A DNA stretch of 64,000 bases, taken from contig NZ_JHXX01000005.1 in assembly GCF_000621605.1 (NCBI RefSeq), positions 124,001 through 188,000 of the forward strand, in the 5' to 3' direction. Below the pieces are notes generated by a model. The model saw nothing but the letters and a program-made list of their open reading frames with translations, searched no databases and had not been told where the DNA came from. Shown piece after piece: positions 53,477 to 62,900 of the stretch (position 1 is the stretch's first letter; every line of letters starts with the position of its first letter). Position numbers and translations under genes: made by a program. The stretch comes from Butyrivibrio sp. MC2021 (GTDB lineage: Bacteria > Bacillota > Clostridia > Lachnospirales > Lachnospiraceae).

Positions 53477-54436
53477 ATGAAAATAGTAGTTGCAGATACA
53501 GACAGCATCGGATCAGATATGGACTACAGTATCTATGACGAGCTGGGAGAAGTAGTTTATTATGAGGACAAAGTAACAGAAGAAAACGCCAAGGAAAGGC
53601 TCAAAGGCGCACGGATCCTGATGATCAACAAGAGTCAGATCACGGACAAACTCCTGGATGATGCTCCTGACCTTGAGCTTATCTGCGAATTCGCAACGGG
53701 CTTTGATAACGCCAATATTCCCGCCTGCGACAGGCACGGAGTCAAGGTGGCCAACGTGGTGAATTACTCCACCGCGTCAGTGGCACAGCACACCTTCGCA
53801 ATGCTTTTTTACCTGATGGAAAATCTCCGTCACTACGACGAGTTTGTCAAAAGAGGCGACTATGCGGCCCAGTCCCATTTTTGCTGCCTGGATATTCCAT
53901 TCGAGGAGCTGGATGGCAAGACCTACGGTATCGTGGGAATGGGAAATATCGGCAGGAAGGTGGCACAGATCGCCACTGCCTACGGAGCAAAGGTTATATT
54001 CTATGCTTCCTCAGGTAGCAGCGACTGCACCGATTATGAGCAGGTCAGCTTTGATGAGCTTCTAAGGAGAAGTGATGTAATCTCCCTTCACTGCCCTTTG
54101 AGTGACAGAACCCGCAATCTCTTTAACAAAGACGCTTTTGACAAAATGAAGAAAAATGCGATCCTTATAAATGTTGCCAGAGGCGCCGTAGTCAGCGAGC
54201 AGGATCTTTTCGATGCGTTGGATCAGGGAAAGATAAAGGCAGCAGGCCTTGATGTTCTGAGCCCCGAGCCCATGGCCAAGGATTCGCCCCTTCTTAAGAT
54301 TCAGGACAGCGGAAAACTTATCGTGACACCGCACCTTGCCTGGGCCAGCACCGAAGCCCGCACCAGATGCCTTATGGAAGTTAAGAAAAACGCTCAGGCC
54401 TGGATGAACGGCACTCCCAGGAATTTAGTGAACTGA
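53477..54436 (+). CDS. D-2-hydroxyacid dehydrogenase (NAD-dependent)
   Basis: 319 residues, cytoplasmic. The Rossmann motif GIVGMGNIGRKVAQ (GxGxxG), LHCPLSDRTRNLFN, INVARGAVV (catalytic Arg), the Glu in LSPEP and the His in VTPHLAW are all present, giving the full R-E-H triad. Members reduce 2-oxoacids such as hydroxypyruvate, pyruvate or phenylpyruvate; the exact substrate cannot be read from the sequence. ATG 53477 follows AGGAGG; the frame is open from 53456. It stands alone between two unrelated genes. Confidence 0.9.
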   Translation: MKIVVADTDSIGSDMDYSIYDELGEVVYYEDKVTEENAKERLKGARILMINKSQITDKLLDDAPDLELICEFATGFDNANIPACDRHGVKVANVVNYSTASVAQHTFAMLFYLMENLRHYDEFVKRGDYAAQSHFCCLDIPFEELDGKTYGIVGMGNIGRKVAQIATAYGAKVIFYASSGSSDCTDYEQVSFDELLRRSDVISLHCPLSDRTRNLFNKDAFDKMKKNAILINVARGAVVSEQDLFDALDQGKIKAAGLDVLSPEPMAKDSPLLKIQDSGKLIVTPHLAWASTEARTRCLMEVKKNAQAWMNGTPRNLVN

Positions 54437-54453
54437 CAGTCATTTATTTTACA

Positions 54454-54483
54454 TTGACCTTATGTAAAGCTCTCCCGTATAAT
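54454..54483 (+). promoter_or_regulatory. Strong sigma-A promoter of the lysozyme gene
   Basis: TTGACC (54454-54459), an 18-base spacer and a perfect TATAAT (54478-54483). The ATG is 40 bases further. Confidence 0.8.
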
Positions 54484-54523
54484 ATTTGTTAAGAAATGTT
54501 TAACAATATTGCGGGGGAGTATT

Positions 54524-55981
54524 ATGTTGGGAAAAATAGGGAAGAAACTATTATCTTCAGGAATGCTGCTTTCATGTGTGGCACTCCTTTCTTTTTCGCC
54601 TGCGGCGGCTGTACATTCACAGGCAAGAGGCGCTGAAGTAGCTGTGGGAATCGATGTTTCCAAGTATCAGGGAGGCATCAACTGGCAGCAGGTCAGAAAC
54701 TCAGGCGTTCGTTTCGCCATGATCAGAGTAGGTACCACCAAAAAGGGACTGGATGAACAGTTCGTCAACAATATAAACGGAGCAAATGCAGCGGGAGTAA
54801 GGACCGGTGTTTATATCTATTCCTATGCCACAACTCCGGAGCAGGCAGCAGCGGAGGCCAATCAGGTTCTTGCCTGGATCGCGCCCTACGCCATCACCTT
54901 CCCGGTGGCAATAGATATAGAGGACTCCTGCCAGAAGGGCCTTAGTGCGGTGCAGCTTCAGGCCATCGCCGACACCTTCTGCGGCATCATCAACGCCAAC
55001 GGCTATGAGCCCATGGTTTATTCCAATAAGAACTGGTTCCAGAACAGAATGCCCAATGTGGCTTCCGCCAAATGGATAGCTCAGTACGGTCCTGTCTGCG
55101 AATATGCCGGCGAGTATGCTATGTGGCAGTCTTCAAGCCGCGGCAGCTTTGCGGGAATCGCAGGAAGGGTTGATGTTAACCACCTTTATTCAGACTATTT
55201 TTCAAGGATAATAGGTGAGGGCTTCAACAGCTGGGGCGGACATACCTTCTACTATCACAACTGGCGCAAGACCTATGGCTGGATCAATCTTGAGACCGGT
55301 AGATATCATGCCGAGGCCAACGGCTTTATCCAGACCGGCTGGTTCCAGGACGAAAGCGGTATCTACTACCTTGATCCCAATGAGGGAGGCCGCGCCAAGA
55401 CAGGATTTGCGGATATCGACGGAGCTCGTTTCTACTTTAATGAAAACGGTGTGAGATGTACCGGACTTCTTAATCTGGGAGGCCCTGTTTATTACGCAAA
55501 TGCAGACGGTGTCTGCCAGAAGGGCTTTGTTACCCTGGAGGACGGTGTTCACTATTTTGGCGATGATTATGTAATGCTTGTGGGCCTTCAGCCTGTAGGG
55601 GATGCTTATTATCTCTTCGGTGAAAACGGCGTGATGTTCACCGGATGGTCAGGAGATGTCAGTGCAAGATACTACTTTGGTCCCGACGGAAAAATGGTAA
55701 AGGGCTGGAATGCCATCGACGGCAAGTCCTTCTACTTCGGTGAGGACGGTCGCATGGTTCTTGGTCAGGCCGGAATCGGAGACGGCATCTACTATCTTGA
55801 TCCCGCAGACGGCCACCAGGTTGTGGGCTGGGTACAGCAGCCCGACGGCTGGCACTACTACGACGCCAACAACGGCAAGATGCTGGCCAACGTGACAGCA
55901 CTTCTTGATAACGTAAACTGCACCTTCGACAAGAACGGTGTGCTGGTTGATCCCGCAGGCTGGACACCGGGACAGAAATAA
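54524..55981 (+). CDS. Secreted GH25 lysozyme with cell-wall-binding repeats
   Basis: 485 residues: signal peptide (about 1-34), a GH25 muramidase domain (about 38-230) with GIDVSKYQGGINW, the acidic pair in FPVAIDIED, YSNKNWF and the closing RVDVNHLY. Then come about ten copies of a 20-residue aromatic repeat (GWFQDESGIYYLDP, ENGVMFTGW, PDGKMVKGWNAIDGKSFYF). These are choline/wall-binding repeats (CW_binding family). It cleaves the beta-1,4 bond between MurNAc and GlcNAc. ATG 54524 follows GGGGGAG. The gene has its own promoter and terminator. Confidence 0.93.
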   Translation: MLGKIGKKLLSSGMLLSCVALLSFSPAAAVHSQARGAEVAVGIDVSKYQGGINWQQVRNSGVRFAMIRVGTTKKGLDEQFVNNINGANAAGVRTGVYIYSYATTPEQAAAEANQVLAWIAPYAITFPVAIDIEDSCQKGLSAVQLQAIADTFCGIINANGYEPMVYSNKNWFQNRMPNVASAKWIAQYGPVCEYAGEYAMWQSSSRGSFAGIAGRVDVNHLYSDYFSRIIGEGFNSWGGHTFYYHNWRKTYGWINLETGRYHAEANGFIQTGWFQDESGIYYLDPNEGGRAKTGFADIDGARFYFNENGVRCTGLLNLGGPVYYANADGVCQKGFVTLEDGVHYFGDDYVMLVGLQPVGDAYYLFGENGVMFTGWSGDVSARYYFGPDGKMVKGWNAIDGKSFYFGEDGRMVLGQAGIGDGIYYLDPADGHQVVGWVQQPDGWHYYDANNGKMLANVTALLDNVNCTFDKNGVLVDPAGWTPGQK

Positions 55982-55992
55982 CATAGAATTGG

Positions 55993-56034
55993 GTCAGGCT
56001 ACTGTAGATTGCTATAGTACCTGACTCTTTTTTT
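55993..56034 (+). terminator. Intrinsic terminator of the lysozyme gene
   Basis: GTCAGG (55993-55998) pairs with CCTGAC (56020-56025), with an inner stem TACTGTAG/CTATAGTA, and is followed by TCTTTTTTT. Confidence 0.9.
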
Positions 56035-56136
56035 GTGTGAACGGTATCGAGCTCATTCGGAGGCCCTACTCTGCTTATTATGTTTTTGTCAAAAGAGCCA
56101 CAGTTGTCAGATACAATGGTAACTAAATAGCTCTCT

Positions 56137-56164
56137 TTGACTTATAGTTCATTTGTGATAGAAT
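56137..56164 (+). promoter_or_regulatory. Promoter of the UDP-sugar pyrophosphorylase gene
   Basis: TTGACT (56137-56142), a 16-base spacer and TAGAAT (56159-56164), 58 bases before the ATG. Confidence 0.6.
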
Positions 56165-56221
56165 AAATCGGTTGATTTTAAAAAAGCGCTTATGACACAT
56201 TCAATAGGAAAGGAAATAGCT

Positions 56222-57451
56222 ATGAATTACGGGGAAGCAAAAGCAAAGCTTGAAAAATTCGGGCAGACACATGTACTTAAGTACTATGATGAGCTCACAG
56301 AGGCTGAGAAGGCAGAACTTCTTCAGCAGATAGAGGAGACAGATTTCGCGGTTCTTGAGAACTGCAAGCTCCTGGGCAAGGGCGGAGAAAGAGGAGTGTT
56401 CGAGCCTCTTGCTGCTATGCAGGTGAGTGAGATCGAGGCAAGAAAAGAGGAGTTTGAGAAGGCCGGAGTAGAGGCACTTAAGGCCGGCAAAGTTGCTGCA
56501 TGTCTTCTTGCAGGCGGCATGGGCACAAGACTTGGCTCAGACAACCCCAAGGGAATGTATGACATCGGACTTACCAAGCCCGTTTATATTTTCCAGAGAA
56601 TCATCGAGAACCTTCTTGATACAGTGAAGGCTGCAGGCGGCAGCTACATCAGACTCTTTATCATGACCAGTGAAAAGAACAATGATGCCACTATCGGCTT
56701 CCTGAAGGAGCACAACTTCTTCGGATATCCTGAGGAGAAGATCACTTTCTTCAAGCAGGACATGGCTCCCGCTTCCGATTACGACGGAAAGGTTTATATG
56801 GAAGGCAAGGGCAGAATCTCCACATCTCCCAACGGCAACGCAGGCTGGTATTCATCCATGCTTAAGGCAGGCCTTCGTGACCTGATCCTCAAGGAAGGTA
56901 TTGAGTGGATCGATATTTTTGCAGTGGACAACGTTCTTCAGAGAATCGCAGATCCCTGCTTCGTTGGTGCAACTGTAAGCGCAGGCGTTGACTGCGGCGC
57001 CAAGGTTGTAAGAAAGAACGCTCCCGATGAGAAGGTAGGCGTTATGTGTCTTGAGGATGGCAAGCCTTCAATCGTTGAGTACTACGAGCTTTCACAGGAG
57101 ATGGCTGATGCCAAGGACGAGAACGGTGATCCCGCTTACAACTTCGGCGTTATTCTTAACTATCTTTTCAACGAGAAGGCTCTTTACGAGATTTCACAGA
57201 ACACACTTCCTCTTCACGTAGTTGAGAAGAAGATTCCTTATATCGATGAGAACGCAGAGCTGGTTAAGCCGGAGGCTCCCAACGGCTGCAAGTTTGAGCA
57301 GCTGGTTCTTGATATGATCCATGAGCTTGATTCATGTCTTCCTTACGAGGTAGTAAGAGAGCACGAGTTCGCACCTATCAAGAATCCTACAGGAAAAGAT
57401 TCTGTTGAGTCCGCAAGAGAGCTTTGCAAGCTTAACGGCATTGAACTGTGA
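56222..57451 (+). CDS. UTP--sugar-1-phosphate uridylyltransferase (UDPGP family)
   Basis: 409 residues of the eukaryote-like UDP-glucose/UDP-GlcNAc pyrophosphorylase family, unrelated in sequence to GalU. The nucleotide loop is LAGGMGTRLGSDNPKGMYDIG near residue 100; FKQDMAP, SPNGNAGWY and IFAVDNVLQRIADP follow. It makes UDP-sugar from UTP and a hexose-1-phosphate. galE comes next, so UDP-glucose or UDP-galactose for the Leloir pathway and polysaccharide synthesis is the likely product, but UDP-GlcNAc cannot be excluded. ATG 56222 follows AAAGGA; an upstream in-frame ATG at 56192 lacks an SD. Confidence 0.87.
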   Translation: MNYGEAKAKLEKFGQTHVLKYYDELTEAEKAELLQQIEETDFAVLENCKLLGKGGERGVFEPLAAMQVSEIEARKEEFEKAGVEALKAGKVAACLLAGGMGTRLGSDNPKGMYDIGLTKPVYIFQRIIENLLDTVKAAGGSYIRLFIMTSEKNNDATIGFLKEHNFFGYPEEKITFFKQDMAPASDYDGKVYMEGKGRISTSPNGNAGWYSSMLKAGLRDLILKEGIEWIDIFAVDNVLQRIADPCFVGATVSAGVDCGAKVVRKNAPDEKVGVMCLEDGKPSIVEYYELSQEMADAKDENGDPAYNFGVILNYLFNEKALYEISQNTLPLHVVEKKIPYIDENAELVKPEAPNGCKFEQLVLDMIHELDSCLPYEVVREHEFAPIKNPTGKDSVESARELCKLNGIEL

Positions 57452-57563
57452 TCTAACATTTCGACAGGTCTTGGTAACAAAAGAACGTTGCCATAGCGGC
57501 GTTGTATCACTACAATAAGACAAAAGTAAACATAAAATTAGACTTGATAAAGAGAGGTAGAAA

Positions 57564-58580
57564 ATGGCTATTCTTGTTACAGGTGGCGCAGGCTACATCG
57601 GATCCCATACAGTAGTTGAACTGCAGAATGCAGGCTACGACGTTGTCGTTATGGACAACCTGGCTAATTCCAGCCAGAAGGTTATCGGCAGGGTAGAAGC
57701 CCTCACCGGTAAAAAAGTTCCTTTTTACGAGGCAGATATCAGAGACCGCGAGGGTCTTGAGAAGATCTTTTCCGCTGAAAAGATTGACAGTGTAATTCAT
57801 TTCGCAGGACTTAAGGCCGTTGGCGAGTCAGTGGCCAAGCCCTGGGAGTACTACGATAACAATATTACAGGAACCCTTACACTGGTTGATGTTATGAGAA
57901 AGCATGGCTGCAAGAACATCATCTTCTCATCATCAGCAACAGTTTACGGCGATCCCGCGATTATCCCTATCACAGAGGAATGCCCTAAGGGAACCTGCAC
58001 CAATCCTTACGGCTGGACCAAGTCCATGCTGGAGCAGGTGCTTACAGATATTCAGAAGGCCGATCCCGAGTGGAACGTGGTTCTCCTTCGTTACTTCAAT
58101 CCTATCGGAGCCCACAAGTCAGGCACCATCGGTGAGAATCCTAACGGAATCCCCAACAACCTGATGCCTTACATCACACAGGTTGCAGTTGGCAAGCTTC
58201 CACAGCTCAGTGTTTTCGGTAACGATTATGACACTCCTGACGGCACCGGAGTTCGTGATTACATCCACGTTGTGGACCTGGCCCAGGGCCATGTTAAGGC
58301 TCTTAAGAAGCTTGAGCCCGGCAGCGGACTTAACATCTACAATCTTGGAACCGGCGTTGGCTACAGCGTTCTTGATATCGTCAATAACTTCCAGGAAGCC
58401 ACAGGGGTTAAGATCCCTTATGTGATCAAGGACAGACGTCCCGGGGACGTTGCAACCTGCTACTCCAATGCCGACAAGGCCAAGAGAGAGCTGGGCTGGA
58501 CTGCAGAGAACGGAATCAAGGAAATGTGCGCTGATTCCTGGAGATGGCAGAGCCAGAATCCTAACGGATATGAGGATTGA
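57564..58580 (+). CDS. galE: UDP-glucose 4-epimerase
   Basis: 338 residues. It has the NAD-binding [24 protein letters not shown] and the catalytic Tyr/Lys pair in [10 protein letters not shown], with the typical ending [12 protein letters not shown]. It interconverts UDP-glucose and UDP-galactose. Its length and motifs match GalE closely. It is 112 bases behind the UDP-sugar pyrophosphorylase, with its own ribosome site GAGAGG. Confidence 0.95.
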   Translation: MAILVTGGAGYIGSHTVVELQNAGYDVVVMDNLANSSQKVIGRVEALTGKKVPFYEADIRDREGLEKIFSAEKIDSVIHFAGLKAVGESVAKPWEYYDNNITGTLTLVDVMRKHGCKNIIFSSSATVYGDPAIIPITEECPKGTCTNPYGWTKSMLEQVLTDIQKADPEWNVVLLRYFNPIGAHKSGTIGENPNGIPNNLMPYITQVAVGKLPQLSVFGNDYDTPDGTGVRDYIHVVDLAQGHVKALKKLEPGSGLNIYNLGTGVGYSVLDIVNNFQEATGVKIPYVIKDRRPGDVATCYSNADKAKRELGWTAENGIKEMCADSWRWQSQNPNGYED

Positions 58581-58637
58581 GCCTTAACAAAATTAAAGTT
58601 TTGACCGATATAATAAGCGATAAAAGGTAATAAAACG

Positions 58638-58674
58638 AAATGCTTACATGCTTGCATAGTAAGCATTTTGTTTT
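58638..58674 (+). terminator. Intrinsic terminator of galE
   Basis: AAATGCTTAC (58638-58647) pairs perfectly with GTAAGCATTT (58659-58668), then TGTTTT. Confidence 0.85.
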
Positions 58675-58734
58675 AATTCCCGTATATCGCCTAAAACTGG
58701 GGGAGTATTTGGGGATAACAGGAAAGAGGTAAAT

Positions 58735-59544
58735 ATGTATCGAATCGAATGTGATACCCATACTCATACTTTTTATTCAAGGCATGCCTACTCCACTATT
58801 GAGGAGAACGTGAAGGCGGCCAAGAAGGCGGGCTTAAAGCTCCTGGCCAGCACCGATCATTTCAGCGATATGCTTTATGCGGATTATAAAAATATAAAGA
58901 ACTACCAGTATTTCTTTGGTGTGGACCAGTGGCCCAGGGAGTGGCACAAGGTGACTCTCCTTCGGGGCTGCGAAGCTGATGTGGTGGACCTGGAGGGACA
59001 TCTTTTCGGCCATGACATCATCTGCCCGGAATCCATAATCGGGGACCCCTACGAGGGTGACCCTACCCTGCAGGAGCTGGTTTTCAAAAAGATGGACTTT
59101 GTCATTGCCAGCGTCCATTCCAAGCGTTTTGCGGAAGGGGCGGGCATTGCCAGGACCACGGAGATGTATCTGAAGATCCTGGAGAATCCGAAGGTGTACT
59201 TCATCGGACACATCGGACGGGCGGGAGTTGCTTTCGACATGGACACGGTCCTTAACCGGGTAAAAGAGCTCCACAAAGCCATCGAGATCAACGAGCACAG
59301 CTTTGTGTGGGAGGGAGACCACCAGGAGCTCTGCGCCAAAATCGCCGAGAGGTGCGCAGAGCTTGGGGTCAAGATCTGCGTCAACACCGATGCCCACATC
59401 GCCTGCGACATCGGCAAATTCGACAGAGCCCTGAAAGTGCTGGAGACCGTGCACTTCCCGGAGGAGCTGATAATCAATCACTCAAGAGAGAGCTTTATCA
59501 GCGGCCTCAGTGCCAGCGGAGTATTACCAAGGCCGATACTGTGA
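58735..59544 (+). CDS. PHP-domain phosphatase (YcdX-like)
   Basis: 269 residues, cytoplasmic. It has the PHP metal motifs: DTHTHTFYSRHAYSTIEE, LLASTDHF, GCEADVVD, VIASVHS, YFIGHIGR and CVNTDAHIA. These are the four motifs of the trinuclear-metal PHP fold as found in YcdX and histidinol-phosphatase-like enzymes. The substrate is unknown. The gene follows the galE terminator; ATG 58735 has AAAGAGG upstream. Confidence 0.87.
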   Translation: MYRIECDTHTHTFYSRHAYSTIEENVKAAKKAGLKLLASTDHFSDMLYADYKNIKNYQYFFGVDQWPREWHKVTLLRGCEADVVDLEGHLFGHDIICPESIIGDPYEGDPTLQELVFKKMDFVIASVHSKRFAEGAGIARTTEMYLKILENPKVYFIGHIGRAGVAFDMDTVLNRVKELHKAIEINEHSFVWEGDHQELCAKIAERCAELGVKICVNTDAHIACDIGKFDRALKVLETVHFPEELIINHSRESFISGLSASGVLPRPIL

Positions 59545-59602
59545 GGAATATTGTTTAGTTGGCTCCCCTTCCGCCCTTCATAACCTCCCGCATCAAAATC
59601 CA

Positions 59603-59631
59603 TTGTCCCAACCTTCCCGATTGTATATAAT
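59603..59631 (+). promoter_or_regulatory. Promoter overlapping a terminator
   Basis: TTGTCC (59603-59608), a 17-base spacer and TATAAT (59626-59631). Transcription would begin inside the hairpin that follows and could serve the two small genes downstream. Confidence 0.45.
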
Positions 59632-59672
59632 TGTGGCTGAGTGTGCACAAAGCATACCCAGCCAATTTTTTT
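59631..59672 (+). terminator. Intrinsic terminator after the PHP gene
   Basis: TGGCTG (59634-59639) pairs with CAGCCA (59659-59664), with an inner stem GTGTGC/GCATAC around ACAAA, followed by a run of seven T. Confidence 0.85.
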
Positions 59673-59686
59673 ACCGGAGAGCAATA

Positions 59687-59773
59687 ATGCTAAAAGAGTA
59701 TAGGAAGATAATAAAAGAACTAATGGGACCGGAACAAAATGTATCTGGTAAAGGAAAAGGGAGAATACAATAA
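59687..59773 (+). CDS. Possible 28-residue peptide gene
   Basis: ATG 59687 with GGAG 7 bases upstream, then MLKEYRKIIKELMGPEQNV and a short Lys/Gly tail, TAA at 59771-59773. It is basic, probably one helix, and ends 18 bases before the next gene. Nothing recognised; it may be a leader peptide. Confidence 0.4.
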   Translation: MLKEYRKIIKELMGPEQNVSGKGKGRIQ

Positions 59774-59791
59774 ATTATTTGGAGAAAAATT

Positions 59792-60061
59792 ATGTTTAGA
59801 CTTTGGGTAAAACTTATAGATAACAACCACCTTCTGCGTGACACTGTGATCTGCGACGATACAGTAGACACCAGAACTCACAAGGTGATGAATTCCATAG
59901 AAAAGGCCTGCTACGAGCTGGACCTCTCCAAGCCCATCTGGCTTGATAACATCGTCAAGGACTTCCAGCTCCACAACAAATGCCGCTTCGGCAAGGACGC
60001 TTTCATAGAAGAAATCTCTTTTGACTACATGGAAATCCAGGTCCTGGAGGAGGACTATTAA
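59792..60061 (+). CDS. Conserved-looking small protein, function unknown
   Basis: 89 residues, cytoplasmic, with a mixed alpha/beta pattern: a strand start (MFRLWVKLIDNNHLLRDTVI), a helix (THKVMNSIEKACYELDL), PIWLDNIVKDF and the ending ISFDYMEIQVLEEDY. The acidic C terminus and aromatic content suggest a real folded domain. GGAGA lies 7 bases before the ATG. No family was recognised. Confidence 0.7.
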   Translation: MFRLWVKLIDNNHLLRDTVICDDTVDTRTHKVMNSIEKACYELDLSKPIWLDNIVKDFQLHNKCRFGKDAFIEEISFDYMEIQVLEEDY

Positions 60062-60154
60062 ATTTCTTAATTTTTATATTAGATTTGCAACACAATTTCT
60101 TCACAAACTGCCTCTATACTTTAAGTCATAATCGAAAGGAAGAGGTGATATACC

Positions 60155-62146
60155 ATGTATGAACAGAACGACAATGAACTGAAAAATGGTGTGGGAAATG
60201 AAAATACTTCTTCAACAGAGGAACTTACAAGAACAAATTCTTCTGCAAGCAGCAATTCTTATGTAGATAATACCTACAATAACAGTCCGAACCCCAACCC
60301 TAATTACAGGGGTTATGACTACGGACAGAATCGCCAGACATATGTTGGTGGGACATATGGGGCGCAGCAGGGACCAAGACCTTATGGCACTCAGCCTGAT
60401 CCGAGAACCTATGGTGCTCAGCAGCCGGGAACCTATGGCGCTCAGCAGCCCGGAAACTATGGCAATGCACAGCCGGTGAACAACTATGACGCCGGACAGC
60501 CTGCAAGAACTTACGGCGGCTATAGCAGAGCAGCACAGGATACTCAGGAGACACAGAGCAGCGCTGAGAACACAACAGCCATCAGCGAGCCCAAGCCTGC
60601 ATTTGGCGGATATACAGGTTCCAACGCAACAGCAAGTCCTTTCAGCGGACCTTATGGCTATGGACAGACTCAGACCCAGAGCCAGACACAGACTCCCGAG
60701 AGAGACGCGGTAACAGGCCAGACCTACGGCACTTACCAGTATGCCAGCGCAACAACCAATTCCACTGCGACTTCCAAGCCTGAGGCTAAAAAGAACAATG
60801 CCTGGAAGATAATAGCAGCTTCTCTTGCAGCTATAACGCTTCTTGGAGTCAGCATCGGATCAGCATATTACACATACAACAAGATCTCAGGAAGTAATCA
60901 GGTAGCACAGATTGAAGAGAAGGAGACAGCTCCCGAGACAGAAGAGGTTCAGGAACAGCCTGCTCAGAAGTCTGTTACCAAGACTGATTCCAACAACATT
61001 CAGACAACAACAGTTACAGGCCAGACAATGGCAGTAGTTACCGATGTTACCGAGGTGGTAAAAGAGGTTATGCCTGCCCTTGTTATGATCCACAACAACT
61101 ATACAGTTTCAGGCAACTATTTCGGATATACCTACAAGGATGAAGCAACAGCTTCAGGAAGCGGAATCATCGTAGGACAGAACGATTCAGAGCTTCTTAT
61201 AGCAACCAACTACCACGTTATCGAGGGTGCGGATACTCTCGAGGTTATCTTTTCCGATGACTCAACAATCGAGGCGGTAGTTAAGGGTACAGCTTCAGAT
61301 ATGGACCTTGCGGTTATCGCAGTATCCCTTGATGCCATCGGTTCAGATACTCTTGATACCATCAAGATCGCAACCCTTGGTGACAGCGATGCCCTGGCTC
61401 TCGGAGAGCCCTGCGTAGCCATCGGTAATGCCCTTGGCTATGGCCAGTCCGTTACAACCGGTGTTATCTCAGCTCTTAATCGTGATGTTGAGATCGCAGA
61501 AGGCGTTACCCGCAGCTTTATCCAGACAGATGCAGCCATCAACCCCGGTAACTCAGGCGGAGCCCTTCTTAATCTTCAGGGCGAAGTAATCGGAATCAAC
61601 TCCAACAAGCTTGGCGGAGACACAATCGAAGGAATGGGATATGCTATTCCTATTTCAGCAGCACAGCCTATTATTGAGAAGCTCATGAACGAGCAGACCA
61701 AGTTAAAAGTAGCTGAGAGCCAGAGAGGCTACATCGGCATCAGCGGCGTCAGCGTAAGCTCAGATGTTTCAGAGATCTACGGACTTCCTCAGGGAGTTTA
61801 TATCGCAGAACTTCAGAGAGGCGGCGGAGCAGAGGCAGCAGGCATTCAGAAGGGTGATGTTATCACATCCTTTGACGGCGAAGAGATCACTTCCATGGAG
61901 GATCTACAGAACAGACTTCAGTACTATGCTGCAGGAACCGAAGTTACAATAACTGTAATGAGACAGAACGGAAATGAGTATGTCGAGGAGACATATGATG
62001 TGACCCTTGGCGGAGCGAACAGCGATGGCTCCAGCCAGAGCGAAGGCGACAGCAACGGAGCAAGCGGCCACTACGACGGACAGCAGATGCCCGGCAAGCC
62101 AGAAGACAGAAATTCCGGGTCCGGTCACCAGCGCGGAGGTAACTAA
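60155..62146 (+). CDS. HtrA/DegP-like membrane serine protease with PDZ domain
   Basis: 663 residues. A long cytoplasmic N terminus of low complexity (about 1-205; Asn, Gln, Tyr, Gly, with copies of YGAQQPG) precedes one membrane helix (about 212-235). Then come a trypsin-like domain with H354 (TNYHVIEG), D384 (DMDLAVIAV) and S467 (NPGNSGGALL), a PDZ domain (about 525-615, RGYIGISG to GTEVTITVMRQ), and a hydrophilic Ser/Gly tail. HtrA proteases degrade or refold damaged exported proteins. In Firmicutes the membrane-bound form stands with the active site outside. It may be relevant to the many large secreted proteins here. Confidence 0.94.
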   Translation: MYEQNDNELKNGVGNENTSSTEELTRTNSSASSNSYVDNTYNNSPNPNPNYRGYDYGQNRQTYVGGTYGAQQGPRPYGTQPDPRTYGAQQPGTYGAQQPGNYGNAQPVNNYDAGQPARTYGGYSRAAQDTQETQSSAENTTAISEPKPAFGGYTGSNATASPFSGPYGYGQTQTQSQTQTPERDAVTGQTYGTYQYASATTNSTATSKPEAKKNNAWKIIAASLAAITLLGVSIGSAYYTYNKISGSNQVAQIEEKETAPETEEVQEQPAQKSVTKTDSNNIQTTTVTGQTMAVVTDVTEVVKEVMPALVMIHNNYTVSGNYFGYTYKDEATASGSGIIVGQNDSELLIATNYHVIEGADTLEVIFSDDSTIEAVVKGTASDMDLAVIAVSLDAIGSDTLDTIKIATLGDSDALALGEPCVAIGNALGYGQSVTTGVISALNRDVEIAEGVTRSFIQTDAAINPGNSGGALLNLQGEVIGINSNKLGGDTIEGMGYAIPISAAQPIIEKLMNEQTKLKVAESQRGYIGISGVSVSSDVSEIYGLPQGVYIAELQRGGGAEAAGIQKGDVITSFDGEEITSMEDLQNRLQYYAAGTEVTITVMRQNGNEYVEETYDVTLGGANSDGSSQSEGDSNGASGHYDGQQMPGKPEDRNSGSGHQRGGN

Positions 62147-62200
62147 ATTGTATCCCGGAAGTCCGGGGCTACTAAGCAAAATAGATTTACTCAAAAATAA

Positions 62201-62257
62201 AACGAAGCATTGATGGTTTTCACAGTGTTCAGACTGGCCATCAATGCTTCGTTTTTT
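62201..62257 (+). terminator. Intrinsic terminator of the HtrA gene
   Basis: AACGAAGCATTGATGG (62201-62216) pairs perfectly with CCATCAATGCTTCGTT (62238-62253), 16 bp, with T residues after it. Confidence 0.92.
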
Positions 62258-62460
62258 GCCATGAATCATCGTCCTCGCCTAAAGGTCTAAAAGTATAATA
62301 GTAAAGAGAATTGACGACCGGAGGACGTTCTTGGAGGGAACCTTCGAGAAGCTTCCCTCCGCCACTTGGGCATCCTCTCTGTAAGCTTTATCTCTGGGCG
62401 CTGCCCAGACACGTCCTCGCCGGAAGGCAGGAGGGCCGGCGAAAAAGATGCCGGCCCCCG

Positions 62461-62602
62461 CCCGGAATAGGATTTATCCGTGTCATGATATCAAGGGCTT
62501 TCGCGGCATAAATCCTCGCGCGAGATAGTATATGGCTCTCCGCCAAGCCTTTGGCGCTGCGGTTTATTCCACGGTCCCTTGACATCATTCCCGCTCCGGG
62601 AA
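62461..62602 (-). repeat. Structured repeat element, copy 1
   Basis: The reverse complement of this 142-bp segment aligns with copy 2 along its whole length. Shared blocks are GAGCGGGAATGA, ACCGTGGAATAAACCGCAGC, GCGAGGATTTATGCCGCG and TTCCGGG. Its own ends pair (CCCGGA/TCCGGG; a 13-bp inner stem), so either strand would fold into a long hairpin. Confidence 0.8.
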
Positions 62603-62820
62603 GTGGCGTGAAAGATGAAGAAAAGGTTTGATCTGTTGCTGATTCTGTACTAACCACACGCACAGAGCTCATAATATAATTCCTACGTGTAGTGTTTTTC
62701 AGAAAACAACACGCAGAAAGAGCATAATTGTTCCGAAACACGTGTAGTTCTGGCATTGAATAGTACACGCAGAATGGTAGCCTCTATATTCTGGCGTGTT
62801 TATGGGGGTGAAAAATCAGG

Positions 62821-62858
62821 AAAATAGGATAAGATCTATGTGTATCTTATCCTATTTT
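62821..62858. terminator. Perfect 15-bp hairpin, possible bidirectional terminator
   Basis: AAAATAGGATAAGAT (62821-62835) and ATCTTATCCTATTTT (62844-62858) flank an 8-base loop; A and T runs at the ends suit termination in both directions. It lies between the two copies of the repeat element. Confidence 0.6.
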
Positions 62859-62900
62859 GCTCTCGGGAAGAGATCTCTGCGTTACTTCAGCAGCCATATT

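Noticed and set aside
62388-62768. 126-codon open frame on the minus strand
   Set aside because: It runs through copy 1 of the inverted element. The matching frame in copy 2 has stops and an indel, so the conservation is at DNA level, not protein level.
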